9,835 nucleotides of DNA from Nitrococcus sp. (GCA_030452365.1 JAKDMK010000054.1:1-9835); one strand, 5' to 3'. Shown: positions 1-7,971, counted from the stretch's first letter. Notes: generated by a model not told the origin, from the sequence alone. Numbers and translations: made by a program.

Positions 1-1398
1 GGCGAGCTCAGCGGCCCGCTGCAATCGCTCGCGCAGTCGTTGTGGGCTCGTCAGGCTCAGCAGCTGCGCCAGCTCCGGACCATGCTGCTTTCCTGTGAGC
101 GCAAGCCGCAGCGGCAGAAACAGGGCACGGCCGCGGGTACCGGTGGCCTCGCGCAGCCCCTGCAGCGAGAGCGCGCCATCCTCGTCGATCAGGCGTGCCG
201 CCGACTCGAAGAACTTGGCTCCGGCCGCGACCAAGATCTCGCGCTCGTGATCAGTGGGCGACGGCAACGACCCATAGATGCGCTCGGCCCAATCCCGAAA
301 CTCACTTGGAAAGTGCGCATTGCAGCGCACGATCTCCACCCAGCGTGCTCGCTCCTCGATCGGCACGGCTGTGCCGTCAAGCCAGCTTTCGAGCTGTTTC
401 GCCGGCGCGCATGCCACCGCCTGTTGCTGCCAGTGATCGAGTTGCTGTAGGTCGAAGCGCGCTGGCGCCCGCCCAATCCGTTGTACTTCAAAAGCACGGG
501 CGAGCCCCGCCAGATCCTGCAAGCCGATATCACCATAGGCATGGCCCAAGCGCGCCAGGTAGTTCAGCAACGCTTCGGGCAGGTAGCCCGCGCTGCGCAA
601 CGCGGCCACCGAGCGGCTGCCGTGGCGTTTGGCTAGCGGCGCGCCGTCGGCCCCCACGATCATCGGTAAATGCCCGTAATCCGGTGCGGTCAGCGCCAAT
701 GCCTCTAGTAGCAGCAGCTGCCGCGGCGTATTGGCCAGGTGATCTTCGCCGCGCAGCACATGCGTAATTCCCATCAGCGCATCGTCCACGGCGTAGCAAA
801 ACAAAAAAGCGGCCGAGCCATCAGCCCGGCGTAGGATGAAATCTCCTAGCTCGCCCGTCGAAACGCGCTGTTCACCGCGCACCAGATCTCGGTAGAGGAC
901 TACACGCCCCTCGGGAATACGAAAACGCAAGGTGGGGTGTTCACCGCGGTCGATGCGCACGCGGATCTCAGCGCCAGTGAGTTGCCTGCAGGTGCCCGGG
1001 TAACGCGGCGGCCGCCGCGCGGCAAGCTGTGCCTCGCGCTGGCGTTGCAGCTCCCGATCGCTGCAGAAACAAGGATAAGCTCGGCCGGCCTGCTCAAGCC
1101 GCGGGTAGAGCTCGGCATACAGCACCGCGCGCTCGGATTGCCGCCAAGGCCCCCCGGCGGCACTGCACTGCGGGCCTTGGTCCCAATCGAGCCCGAGCCA
1201 GCGCAGCTCCTGCATGAGCGCCGTCTCCGCGGCGACGCTGCTGCGCGCGCGATCGGTGTCCTCGATACGCAGAACGAAGCAGCCGCCCTCATGCTGGCGA
1301 GCGAGAAGCCAATTGAACAACGCCGTGCGCAGGTTGCCCAAATGCATCAAACCCGTTGGGCTTGGTGCAAACCGCGTCTTGATAAGGCAGGATTGCAT
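1..1398 (-). CDS. gltX: Glutamate--tRNA ligase, C-terminus cut by window edge
   Basis: Cytoplasmic class I aminoacyl-tRNA synthetase that charges tRNA-Glu with glutamate. The reading frame is open from ATG at 1398 to base 1, giving 466 residues. The family is usually about 470 residues, so only the last few residues and the stop are missing. The N-terminus MQSCLIKTRFAPSPTGLMHL contains the HIGH-type signature HLGN at residues 19-22. FVLRIEDTD follows near residues 41-49. A zinc-binding motif CFC (110-112) ... YPGTC (133-137) matches the E. coli-type enzyme. THVLRGEDHL lies near residues 212-221. The KMSKS-type loop reads PLAKRHG at 254-260, with alanine in place of the usual serine. The remaining C-terminal part matches the helical anticodon-binding region. 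The upstream AGG is a weak ribosome-binding site. The gene is divergent from lpxH. A two-GluRS genome cannot be excluded, so this copy could be one of a pair. Confidence 0.95.
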   Translation of the reverse strand, partial: MQSCLIKTRFAPSPTGLMHLGNLRTALFNWLLARQHEGGCFVLRIEDTDRARSSVAAETALMQELRWLGLDWDQGPQCSAAGGPWRQSERAVLYAELYPRLEQAGRAYPCFCSDRELQRQREAQLAARRPPRYPGTCRQLTGAEIRVRIDRGEHPTLRFRIPEGRVVLYRDLVRGEQRVSTGELGDFILRRADGSAAFLFCYAVDDALMGITHVLRGEDHLANTPRQLLLLEALALTAPDYGHLPMIVGADGAPLAKRHGSRSVAALRSAGYLPEALLNYLARLGHAYGDIGLQDLAGLARAFEVQRIGRAPARFDLQQLDHWQQQAVACAPAKQLESWLDGTAVPIEERARWVEIVRCNAHFPSEFRDWAERIYGSLPSPTDHEREILVAAGAKFFESAARLIDEDGALSLQGLREATGTRGRALFLPLRLALTGKQHGPELAQLLSLTSPQRLRERLQRAAELA

Positions 1399-1516
1399 AG
1401 GCGCCTAATAGTAAATGAAAAGCCTGCTACAGAGACAAAATTAGTTAATGGCTTTTTGCGCCAGCGACACGCCGTTTGAGGTAGCCTTGCGCTGACCGCG
1501 CAGGTTGGGAGCCGCG

Positions 1517-2272
1517 ATGCCTAAGATGCCTAGCTATGATACCAACCACCGGCCGGTGCTGTTCATCTCCGATCTGCATCTGGATGCGAGCCGCCCCGAA
1601 GTGATCCGGCTGTTCATTCAGTTCCTCCAGCAAACCGCCTCTCAGGCGCAAGCACTCTATATATTGGGGGATCTATTCGAGGCCTGGATCGGCGATGACG
1701 CGCTTTGCACCGAGGATGCGGTATTGAGCGCGCTAAGGGCGCTCAGTGCAGCCGGTGTCGCGGTGTACGTGATGCGCGGCAACCGCGACTTTCTCCTAGG
1801 CGAGGGCTTCAGTGAGGCTACCGGGGCCGCGCTGCTCGAGGATCTGCACCGCATCGAGCTGGATGGGGTGCCGGTGCTGCTGCTGCACGGCGATACGCTA
1901 TGCACCGATGACATAGAGTATCAGCGTTTTCGTGCGCTGGTGCGCGATCCACGCTGGCAGGCGGAATTCCTGGCAAAACCGCCTGCGCAACGCCTCGCCT
2001 ACGCGGCGCGGGCGCGCCAGGAAAGCGCCAAGCACAATAGCAGCCTCGATGTGGCTCTGCTGGATGTGAACCCACAGAGTGTGCATCGGATCCTGCGCGA
2101 GCAGGGTGGGCGCCACATGATTCACGGCCACACCCATCGGCCGGCCGTGCATCGCTTCGAGCTCGATGGCGCGCCGGCCCAACGCATCGTGCTGGGTGAC
2201 TGGTACGAGCAGGGCAGCTACCTGGTCTGCGAACGCGGGCGTTGGCAATTACGGGAACTGGCGCTCCTCTGA
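1517..2272 (+). CDS. lpxH: UDP-2,3-diacylglucosamine diphosphatase LpxH
   Basis: Membrane-associated metallophosphoesterase of lipid A synthesis. It hydrolyses UDP-2,3-diacylglucosamine to lipid X and UMP (fourth step of the Raetz pathway). From ATG 1517 the protein is 251 residues, close to the family's roughly 240. All calcineurin-like metal-site motifs are visible: DLH at 19-21, GDLFEAWIGDD at 51-61, GNRD at 88-91, HGD at 124-126 and HGHTH at 203-207. The LpxH-typical stretch after HGD (YQRFRALVRDP) is also present. A TTG at 1505 and an ATG at 1526 are in frame. ATG 1517 is preferred because GGGAG at 1507-1511 sits 5 bases before it. The gene is divergent from gltX and converges on ratA with only about 23 bases between stop codons. 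Confidence 0.95.
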   Translation: MPKMPSYDTNHRPVLFISDLHLDASRPEVIRLFIQFLQQTASQAQALYILGDLFEAWIGDDALCTEDAVLSALRALSAAGVAVYVMRGNRDFLLGEGFSEATGAALLEDLHRIELDGVPVLLLHGDTLCTDDIEYQRFRALVRDPRWQAEFLAKPPAQRLAYAARARQESAKHNSSLDVALLDVNPQSVHRILREQGGRHMIHGHTHRPAVHRFELDGAPAQRIVLGDWYEQGSYLVCERGRWQLRELALL

Positions 2273-2295
2273 AGCACGCCGCACAAAAAAATAGG

Positions 2296-2745
2296 CTAAT
2301 AGGCTGCATCGGTGGCTCCGTAGAGCTCATCCGCCCGGCGCACAAATGAATCCACCAAAGAGTTGGCGATCTGATGGAACACGCGGGCAAACGCTATCCC
2401 CAGCAATCGGCCCGCGAGCTCGAACTCGAGATCCAAGGTCACCTTGCAGGCATCGCCCGACAACCCCTGAAAGCCCCAGAAGCCGTTGAGGCGCCGGAAC
2501 GGGCCCTCGACCAGCCGGATCTCGATCATTTCGCTGGGGTGCAGTCGATTCTGTGTCGTGAAGGACTTCACCAGGCCGCCCATGGAGACAACGATCATCG
2601 CGCGCACGCAATCCTCGTCCCTGCGTAGAACTCGACTCTCTTTGCACCAGGGTAGGAACCAGTGATAGGAATCGACGTCCTCCACGAGCGCAAACATAAC
2701 TTCGGATGAGTACGGCACCAGCGCCGATCGCGAAACCATTGTCAT
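2296..2745 (-). CDS. ratA: RatA / Coq10-like START-domain protein
   Basis: A 149-residue protein of the SRPBCC/START fold (polyketide cyclase-like; Coq10/RatA family). E. coli RatA was reported to bind 50S subunits and block 70S assembly. Relatives bind ubiquinone, so the cellular role is debated. Family features visible are the N-terminal SRSALVPYSSEVMFALVEDV, the YHWFLPWCKESRVL segment near residues 27-40, the GPFRRLNGFWGF strand near 81-92 and the C-terminal helix VFHQIANSLVDSFVRRADEL. ATG 2745 is chosen because GGGAAG lies 4 bases before it and it overlaps the stop of the upstream transporter gene as ATGA; ATG 2739 is an in-frame alternative. Longer upstream readings of this frame overlap the transporter and are not credible. 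In enterobacteria ratA sits divergent from smpB and is followed by rnfH. Here the transporter comes between smpB and ratA, and rnfH is absent downstream. Confidence 0.9.
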   Translation of the reverse strand: MTMVSRSALVPYSSEVMFALVEDVDSYHWFLPWCKESRVLRRDEDCVRAMIVVSMGGLVKSFTTQNRLHPSEMIEIRLVEGPFRRLNGFWGFQGLSGDACKVTLDLEFELAGRLLGIAFARVFHQIANSLVDSFVRRADELYGATDAAY

Positions 2746-4130
2746 AGTGCTTCCCAAACCAACAATAAGTCTACCAGCCCGATCGCCTGCAGGAACAACA
2801 AACCCACGGCCACGGGTGTGGCAAAGCGTATCAAGATGAGCCACAGGTGGTAGCCCCAACCGCCGCCTAGTTCGATTCGGCTGGTATCGGGGGACATTCG
2901 CCAGCCGACGAATATGGCGGTGAGCAAGCCGGTTAGCGGCAGTAGCAGCCCCGTGACAAAGAAGATCAACACGTCGAAAAAGGTACCCCGTCCGGGGGTA
3001 AACCAGTCTCCCAGCGGATGTAGGTGTGACCAGAGATTGAACGAGAGCAGCGATAACAACCCGAGCGACCAGACCAGAACACCCATCAGACTGGCCGCAA
3101 GCGCCCGCTCGAGCCGCCAACGCTCCATGACGTAGGTCACCGCGGGTTCCAGCATCGAAATGGCCGAAGTCCAGGCGGCAAATACCAGCATGGCAAAGAA
3201 CAACGTGCCCGTAAGTTGGCCACCCGGGATCCCGCCGAATGCAAGTGGCAGTGTCTGAAAGATTAACCCCGGGCCCGCCGAGGGATCGAGGCCCGCCTGA
3301 AACACCACCGGGAATATGGCAAGGCCCGCCAGCAGGCCAATCAGCGTATCGGCTAACACCGCCACCGGCGCAGCAGCCAGCAAAGGCACCCGCTCTGGAG
3401 CGTAGGCGCCGTAGATCACCATTGCGCCTACGCCTAAGCTGAGCGAGAAAAAGGCATGGCCGAGCGCCGCGAGTAGGGCGTAGCCATCCAGCCGAGCAAA
3501 ATCCGGCCGCAGCAAGAACTCGACGGCGCGATCAAAGCTCGGTTGGCCATGAGCATAGAACACCAAGATCCCGAGGATCGTCAATAGCACCGGCATAAAC
3601 CAGCGCACGGCCTCCTCGATGCCGTGGCGCAAGCCCCGGCCAACCACTAGTGTTGTCACCGCCACGAACAACGTATGCCACGCCAGCAGGCGCTCGGGGT
3701 CGCCCGTGAGCTCCTGGAATTGGCGCGCCGCGGTCACTGCATCGAGCCCGTGGAACGTACCGGCGGCGGAGCGAAATACGTAAGCCATACTCCAGCCACC
3801 GATGATGCTGTAGGTCGAAAGCACCAGGATCCCAGTGATGCTGCCGAGCCAGCCGATCACCGACCAGCCGCCGCTTAACCCCTCTTCGCGAGCGATCCGC
3901 AACAGGCTGTAAATGGGAGTGTGGCGGCCGCGGCGGCCCAGCATGAGCTCGGCTACCATGAGCGGCAGTCCTACGACGGCCACGCAGGCGAGATAGACCA
4001 GCACGAATGCGCTGCCGCCGTATTGGCCCACCAGATAGGGAAACTTCCAGATATTGCCTAGGCCCAAGGCCGAGCCGATCACCGCAAGAACGAACATGAA
4101 AGGAGATGACCACAGGCCGTAGCGCGGCAT
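2742..4130 (-). CDS. Sodium-dependent transporter, NSS (SNF) family
   Basis: Inner-membrane sodium-coupled symporter of the neurotransmitter:sodium symporter family (LeuT fold), probably for an amino acid or related amine; the substrate cannot be read from the sequence. From ATG 4130 it has 462 residues. About 11 hydrophobic segments can be counted, the usual number for bacterial members lacking TM12. TM1 holds the hallmark unwound sodium/substrate segment [10 protein letters not shown] (residues 23-32), followed by GGSAFVLVY and [14 protein letters not shown]6 reads [18 protein letters not shown]8 holds [13 protein letters not shown]. The start at 4130 places [11 protein letters not shown] just before TM1, as is usual in the family. 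ATG 4175 (477 residues) is an alternative with an arginine-rich leader and a G-run upstream. Longer readings run into the divergent smpB. The stop overlaps the ratA start by 4 bases, so the two are very likely one transcript. Confidence 0.92.
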   Translation of the reverse strand: MPRYGLWSSPFMFVLAVIGSALGLGNIWKFPYLVGQYGGSAFVLVYLACVAVVGLPLMVAELMLGRRGRHTPIYSLLRIAREEGLSGGWSVIGWLGSITGILVLSTYSIIGGWSMAYVFRSAAGTFHGLDAVTAARQFQELTGDPERLLAWHTLFVAVTTLVVGRGLRHGIEEAVRWFMPVLLTILGILVFYAHGQPSFDRAVEFLLRPDFARLDGYALLAALGHAFFSLSLGVGAMVIYGAYAPERVPLLAAAPVAVLADTLIGLLAGLAIFPVVFQAGLDPSAGPGLIFQTLPLAFGGIPGGQLTGTLFFAMLVFAAWTSAISMLEPAVTYVMERWRLERALAASLMGVLVWSLGLLSLLSFNLWSHLHPLGDWFTPGRGTFFDVLIFFVTGLLLPLTGLLTAIFVGWRMSPDTSRIELGGGWGYHLWLILIRFATPVAVGLLFLQAIGLVDLLLVWEAL

Positions 4131-4216
4131 CGATTTTGAGCTCAACGGCCGTGCTCGGGCCCGCAATCGAACCATGTCTGGATGCCCCCCGTATGCAGCG
4201 CTGCGCTCACATCTCG

Positions 4217-4247
4217 TTGGCGCTGCGCCCCGCGGCGCGGATAGAAT
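4217..4247 (+). promoter_or_regulatory. Possible smpB promoter (weak)
   Basis: TAGAAT at 4242-4247 matches the -10 consensus in five of six bases. TTGGCG at 4217-4222 is a poor -35 with a 19-base spacer. If it is used, transcription would begin at or next to the smpB GTG codon (4255), which lacks a clear ribosome-binding site. Tentative. Confidence 0.3.
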
Positions 4248-4254
4248 AACGCGC

Positions 4255-4740
4255 GTGAACAAGCAGAACACAAAACCCAAGAGCGGCGGCAACCCCAGCA
4301 TCAGCGTAAATCGTCGCGCCCGCCACGATTACCACCTCGAGGATACTTTCGAGGCAGGCCTTGCATTGGAGGGCTGGGAGGTAAAAGCCTTGCGCGCCGG
4401 CCGGGGGAGTTTGCAGGAAAGCTACGTCATCATCAAAGATGGCGAAGCCTGGCTCATAGGCTGCAATATTTCGCCCTTGCCGACGGCATCCACACACATC
4501 CAGCCCGATCCGATCCGCACCCGCAAGCTGCTGCTGCACGAGCGCGAGCTCAGCCGCCTTATCGGCGCTACCGAACAGCGCGGCTACACCCTGGTGCCGC
4601 TCAACATGCATTGGAAGCGGGGTCGAGCCAAGCTCGACATCGCCTTGGCCAAGGGCAAAAAGAAGTTCGACAAGCGCGCCGCCCAGAAAGAGCAAGACTG
4701 GCAGCGCGAGAAACAGCGCCTGCTCAAGCACCGGCAATGA
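4255..4740 (+). CDS. smpB: SsrA-binding protein SmpB
   Basis: Small RNA-binding protein that escorts alanyl-tmRNA to stalled ribosomes in trans-translation. The 161 residues match the usual roughly 160. Family blocks seen are [20 protein letters not shown] (residues 18-37), [63 protein letters not shown] and the basic tail [20 protein letters not shown] that folds in the ribosomal A site. GTG 4255 gives a family-like N-terminus ([12 protein letters not shown]). An upstream ATG at 4174 would add 27 unrelated residues and overlap the divergent transporter leader. No strong Shine-Dalgarno precedes GTG; GGATA lies about 11 bases away. Its RNA partner ssrA is on the same strand about 3.2 kb downstream, beyond the trehalose genes. 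Confidence 0.96.
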   Translation: MNKQNTKPKSGGNPSISVNRRARHDYHLEDTFEAGLALEGWEVKALRAGRGSLQESYVIIKDGEAWLIGCNISPLPTASTHIQPDPIRTRKLLLHERELSRLIGATEQRGYTLVPLNMHWKRGRAKLDIALAKGKKKFDKRAAQKEQDWQREKQRLLKHRQ

Positions 4741-4755
4741 CCGGCCGCTACCCAA

Positions 4756-4777
4756 GGATACCGGCTTGCCTGTATCC
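4756..4777. terminator. Hairpin between convergent smpB and otsB
   Basis: GGATACCGG (4756-4764), loop CTTG, CCTGTATCC (4769-4777) forms a 9-pair stem with one C/T mismatch. It lies between the smpB stop (4740) and the otsB stop (4784-4786), so it could end transcription from either side. There is no T-run on either strand, so it does not look like a classical intrinsic terminator. Confidence 0.4.
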
Positions 4778-4783
4778 ATAGCG

Positions 4784-6070
4784 TCACCCGGTGTGCTTTA
4801 ACGAGCGAATCAACTGGTGCAAAAACAGCCGCACCTCGCCGGGATCTTCCAGAGCGTAGTGCGCTACGGTGGGGTGATCATCGTCACGTACCAGAATCCC
4901 GGTGCCGCGGGCGCACACCGCGCGGAAGGCGTTCTCGTCGGTCCTGTCATCGCCGATGTAGATCGGATGCCGCCGCCCGCTGGCATCGATCCGTGGCAGC
5001 AGCCACTCCACGGCCCTGCCCTTGTCCCAATCGAGGCCCGGCTGAATCTCGACCACCTTCTTACCGGGAGTGGTCTTGAGCTGCGGGTGCGCCGAGAGTA
5101 TGTCGTCTATGCGTGCCTGCACGTGCGACATATCGCTTTCTGCGACCAGACGGAAATGCACGGCGACCGAAGAGCGCTTACGCTCGAGTAGAGCACCGGC
5201 AATACCCGCTAGGCCCTGGCGCAGGCGTTGCTCTACCGCATCGAGTATCGGCAGGTAGCCCTTCATGGCATCGAGTTGATGGCTCCCACCCGCGACGTCC
5301 GTCATATCGAAGCCGTGATCGCCCACGTATACCAGCCCCGGCACATCGACCAGCTCTCTTAGCATGGCCAACTCACGGCCGCTCACCACGGCGACGGGCA
5401 TGAGCGCGACCAGATCGCACAGGATTGTGCGCGTCTCGGCCGCGAGCACAGCCAACTCCGGGCGCTCCACGATCGGAGTAAGCGTGCCGTCGTAATCGAG
5501 CAGCATCAGCAGCCCCTCTTGCCCCGCTTGCAGGATCTGCGGCAGTGCGGCGAGTGCCGAGGGCAGCGTGGCCGCCCGCTGCGGCTCGCAACCCAACGCG
5601 GCCGCGGCCACCTGGGCGAGATCTGCGAACACGCCGCTTGCGCCGTGGGCAAGATAAACCTCGCGCCCGCCCGCTTGCGTCGCGGCAAGTATCAAGTCAA
5701 ATCCACCAGCACGTGCGGCCTCGATACCGGCCAGAGCATCCGCAATCACGGCGCAGCGCTCCGGCGGCGCCTGCAGGAGCCGGGCGGTGTGCAATAAAAC
5801 GTCTGGATTGGGCTTGCCGTGCAGGCCTAGGCGAGCCGTCTCGGTGCCATCCAAGCGAACATCGAACAGCAACTCGAGCCCGGCATTAGCAAGGATGGCA
5901 GCGCCGTTGCGGCACGAGCTCACCACTGCCGTGCGGTAGCCGCGCTCGCGCAGCGTCTCAATCAGCCGCTGCACGCTGCGTGGTGTAGCGGTCATCGCGT
6001 TATCGAGCGCGAAGATTACGGCATCGAGTGCGCTACGCGAGAGAAAGGGCTGCCTGCTAGCTATAGCCAT
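4784..6070 (-). CDS. otsB: Trehalose-6-phosphate phosphatase with N-terminal pseudo-HAD domain
   Basis: Cytoplasmic HAD-family phosphatase that converts trehalose-6-phosphate to trehalose, the second Ots step. The protein has 428 residues in two parts. The C-terminal part is a complete OtsB: nucleophile motif LDYDGT (191-196, D192 and D194), VVSGR (228-232), GDHGF (250-254), EIQPG (341-345), DKG (349-351) and GDDRTDE (373-379). The N-terminal part (about 15-160) resembles a beta-phosphoglucomutase-type HAD domain (VIFALDNAMT, AVVSSC, HGKPNPD, VIADALAGIEAARAGGF). The nucleophile aspartate is alanine (A21; D23 remains), and the usual cap segment between motifs I and II seems largely missing, so this half is probably catalytically dead. 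AGGTGA shortly before ATG 6070 supports the start. The gene is divergent from otsA, 96 bases apart. Confidence 0.93.
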   Translation of the reverse strand: MAIASRQPFLSRSALDAVIFALDNAMTATPRSVQRLIETLRERGYRTAVVSSCRNGAAILANAGLELLFDVRLDGTETARLGLHGKPNPDVLLHTARLLQAPPERCAVIADALAGIEAARAGGFDLILAATQAGGREVYLAHGASGVFADLAQVAAAALGCEPQRAATLPSALAALPQILQAGQEGLLMLLDYDGTLTPIVERPELAVLAAETRTILCDLVALMPVAVVSGRELAMLRELVDVPGLVYVGDHGFDMTDVAGGSHQLDAMKGYLPILDAVEQRLRQGLAGIAGALLERKRSSVAVHFRLVAESDMSHVQARIDDILSAHPQLKTTPGKKVVEIQPGLDWDKGRAVEWLLPRIDASGRRHPIYIGDDRTDENAFRAVCARGTGILVRDDDHPTVAHYALEDPGEVRLFLHQLIRSLKHTG

Positions 6071-6130
6071 TGATCACCTGTCAAATCTAATTAGCAACCC
6101 TCGAATCTTTCGCCTTTTTGATTGTCACAC

Positions 6131-6139
6131 TGTATAGCA
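6131..6139. promoter_or_regulatory. Candidate -10 element in otsB/otsA divergent region
   Basis: The 96-base region between the otsB and otsA starts contains TGTATAGCA. Read on the minus strand it is TGCTATACA, close to the CTATACT-type -10 of sigma-S promoters, and would give otsB a leader of about 54 bases. Read on the plus strand, TATAGC could serve otsA. No good -35 box was found for either direction. E. coli otsBA is sigma-S dependent, which fits, but the assignment is an inference. Confidence 0.3.
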
Positions 6140-6166
6140 TTCAATACACAGGCATGAGGTGTGCCC

Positions 6167-7765
6167 ATGGCGGCTCACAATGTTTTCCCCGAGAGCCGAC
6201 CGCCTAACCCCAGCGCCAGGCAAGCATGCACCACCGAAGTCCTTCTGACTCCACCCAAACAACGCATCGTCATCGTCTCCAATCGACTCCCAATCATACT
6301 GGACCGCTGTGACGGCACCGGCTGGGGAGCCAAGCCGGCCGCTGGCGGGCTGGTCGCCGCGCTCCGCCCTATCTTACGAGAAAGCGGCGGCCTTTGGGTG
6401 GGCTGGCCGGGAGCGGCGGATGTCGACGACACGGATCTCGCCGAAGTTGGAGAGCATTTGGCCGCAAATGATAACCTGCGTATGCGGGCGGTCCAGCTCA
6501 GTAGCGAGGAAATCGACGGTTTCTATCAGGGCTTCTCCAATGGCATCGTCTGGCCGCTGTTTCACGGCATGCCGAAGATCTGCAGCTTCAGCCCCGATCA
6601 TTGGCGGGCCTATTCCCAGGTAAACCGCAAATTTGCCGAGGTACTGGCAAGAGAGGCCGCCCCCGATGACTTCCTCTGGGTTCATGACTACCATCTGATG
6701 CTGCTTGGACGGGAGCTGGGCCGGCTACGGGTGCCGAACCGGCGCGGGTTTTTCCTGCATATCCCGTTCCCCTCCCTCGATCTATTCCTCAAGCTGCCGT
6801 GGCGGCAGCAGATCATGGACGGCCTGCTCAGCTTCGATCTGATCGCCTTCCAAACCGAGCGCGACCGGCAGAATTTCCTGCAGTGTGCAAACACCTTGGC
6901 CGAGCGCTGTTTGGTCGCGTGGGACGGCAAGCAGGTGGTGCGGGGCCGCTTCCTGGAGCGCGCGGCGGCGGCTGACAAAGCCGGGCGCGACATCCAGACC
7001 GAGACGCTGCCGATCAGCATCGACTACTCGAAGGTGGCCAAGGATGCTGCCTCGGACGCCGTGCAACAGAGAGCACGGCAGCTTCGGGTCGATCTGCAGG
7101 GACGAGCGATGGTCTTGGGCGTGGACCGCCTCGATTACACCAAAGGCATTCTGCATCGGCTGCGCGCATTCCAGTTGGCTCTCGATCGCCACGCGAAGCT
7201 GCGTGGCCAAATGACTTTGGTCCAGCATCTCGTGCCCAGCCGGGAGAAAATCAGTGATTATGCCAAGCTGCGGCGCAATGTCGAGCAGCTCGTAAGCGAG
7301 ATCAATGGACAGTTCACCGAGCCAGGCTGGGTGCCGATTCATTACATGTACCACAGCCTATCCTGGGAAGACCTGCTCGCCCATTACCGCATCGCCAGCA
7401 TCGCTCTGATCACTCCGCTTAAAGACGGCATGAATTTGGTCGCGAAAGAGTATTGCGCCGCGCAGGTTGACGAGGACGGAGTACTGATTCTAAGCGAATT
7501 CGCGGGTGCGGCCGCGGAGCTCAAGACCGGAGCGTTGCTGGTTAACCCGCACGACATAGCATCTACCGCGGAGAGCATCTATCAGGCGTTTATAATGCCC
7601 AAGGACGAGCGGCTCGAGCGCATGCGCCGTCTGCGCCGAACCATCCGCAATCACGACGTCTTTGACTGGGCCGAGGCCTTTCTCTCGGCGGCTAGGCACA
7701 AAGCGTCCGTAGCGCTGGGCGTGCAGGAATCACCCCGTCGAGCTACAATCACGGTCACGGGATGA
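6167..7765 (+). CDS. otsA: Trehalose-6-phosphate synthase OtsA
   Basis: Cytoplasmic GT20 retaining glycosyltransferase that joins glucose from UDP-glucose to glucose-6-phosphate, giving trehalose-6-phosphate for OtsB. From ATG 6167 it has 532 residues; E. coli OtsA has 474. Motifs in order: IVIVSNRLP (about 34-42), the AGGL glucose-phosphate loop (59-62), GWPG (79-82), FSNGIVWPLFH (123-133), WVHDYHL (171-177), GVDRLDYTKG with the catalytic-site Arg and Lys (318-327), and DGMNLVAKEY (420-429). The length excess is an unconserved leader of about 30 residues and a tail of about 25. ATG 6167 is preferred over GTG 6161 because GAGGTG (6156-6161) lies 5 bases before it and overlaps the GTG. It stands head to head with otsB, so both enzymes can be controlled from one intergenic region. 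Confidence 0.96.
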   Translation: MAAHNVFPESRPPNPSARQACTTEVLLTPPKQRIVIVSNRLPIILDRCDGTGWGAKPAAGGLVAALRPILRESGGLWVGWPGAADVDDTDLAEVGEHLAANDNLRMRAVQLSSEEIDGFYQGFSNGIVWPLFHGMPKICSFSPDHWRAYSQVNRKFAEVLAREAAPDDFLWVHDYHLMLLGRELGRLRVPNRRGFFLHIPFPSLDLFLKLPWRQQIMDGLLSFDLIAFQTERDRQNFLQCANTLAERCLVAWDGKQVVRGRFLERAAAADKAGRDIQTETLPISIDYSKVAKDAASDAVQQRARQLRVDLQGRAMVLGVDRLDYTKGILHRLRAFQLALDRHAKLRGQMTLVQHLVPSREKISDYAKLRRNVEQLVSEINGQFTEPGWVPIHYMYHSLSWEDLLAHYRIASIALITPLKDGMNLVAKEYCAAQVDEDGVLILSEFAGAAAELKTGALLVNPHDIASTAESIYQAFIMPKDERLERMRRLRRTIRNHDVFDWAEAFLSAARHKASVALGVQESPRRATITVTG

Positions 7766-7801
7766 GCAGACTATAGCCGAACAGACGCCGGCTTGCGGCC
7801 T

Positions 7802-7811
7802 TGGGCACCGG
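7802..7811 (+). repeat. Direct repeat TGGGCACCGG, copy 1 of 3
   Basis: Exact 10-base repeat. Copies 1 and 2 (79 bases apart) both continue with T; the match then breaks. All copies lie in non-coding DNA around ssrA. Confidence 0.6.
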
Positions 7812-7880
7812 TAAATCGGCAGATTCGCAACGGGCACCACCATCGGCTTAAAAGCCGGCCAACAGTCTCCGGGTCACTGC

Positions 7881-7890
7881 TGGGCACCGG
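7881..7890 (+). repeat. Direct repeat TGGGCACCGG, copy 2 of 3
   Basis: Exact 10-base copy about 80 bases upstream of the tmRNA 5' end. With two preceding bases (GC) it matches copy 3 over 12 bases. Confidence 0.6.
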
Positions 7891-7949
7891 TTACGCGGCG
7901 TGCTGGGAAATCGGTGAAGTTTAGTCTCGCGCGCAACTTTTTGCTCTGT

Positions 7950-7955
7950 TATACT
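7950..7955 (+). promoter_or_regulatory. -10 element of the ssrA promoter
   Basis: TATACT lies 16 bases before the mature tmRNA 5' end, leaving a short leader for RNase P to remove. No convincing -35 box is seen at 16-18 bases upstream. Confidence 0.55.
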
Positions 7956-7971
7956 GCTTGTCTAGCTTGAA

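Larger units (their letters stand above)
7766..7949. other. Spacer between otsA and ssrA, no gene seen
   Basis: No reading frame with credible coding character. It holds two copies of TGGGCACCGG (7802-7811 and 7881-7890) and a short hairpin CGGCT-TAAA-AGCCG near 7844-7858 without a T-run. No clear terminator for otsA is visible. Confidence 0.6.

Noticed and set aside
40..1479. Several plus-strand frames opposite gltX (for example 195-767 and 937-1479)
   Set aside because: They are antisense shadows in GC-rich DNA; the minus frame matches GluRS throughout.
2746..3120. Long upstream extension of the ratA frame (274 codons in total)
   Set aside because: The extension lies wholly within the transporter gene in another frame and has no family similarity; the family N-terminus begins at 2745.
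4131..4301. Longer N-terminus of the transporter (519 codons)
   Set aside because: It would overlap the start of the divergent smpB, and the family normally begins about ten residues before TM1.
6782..7354. 190-codon minus-strand frame opposite otsA
   Set aside because: It is antisense to conserved catalytic segments of OtsA and has no independent coding evidence.
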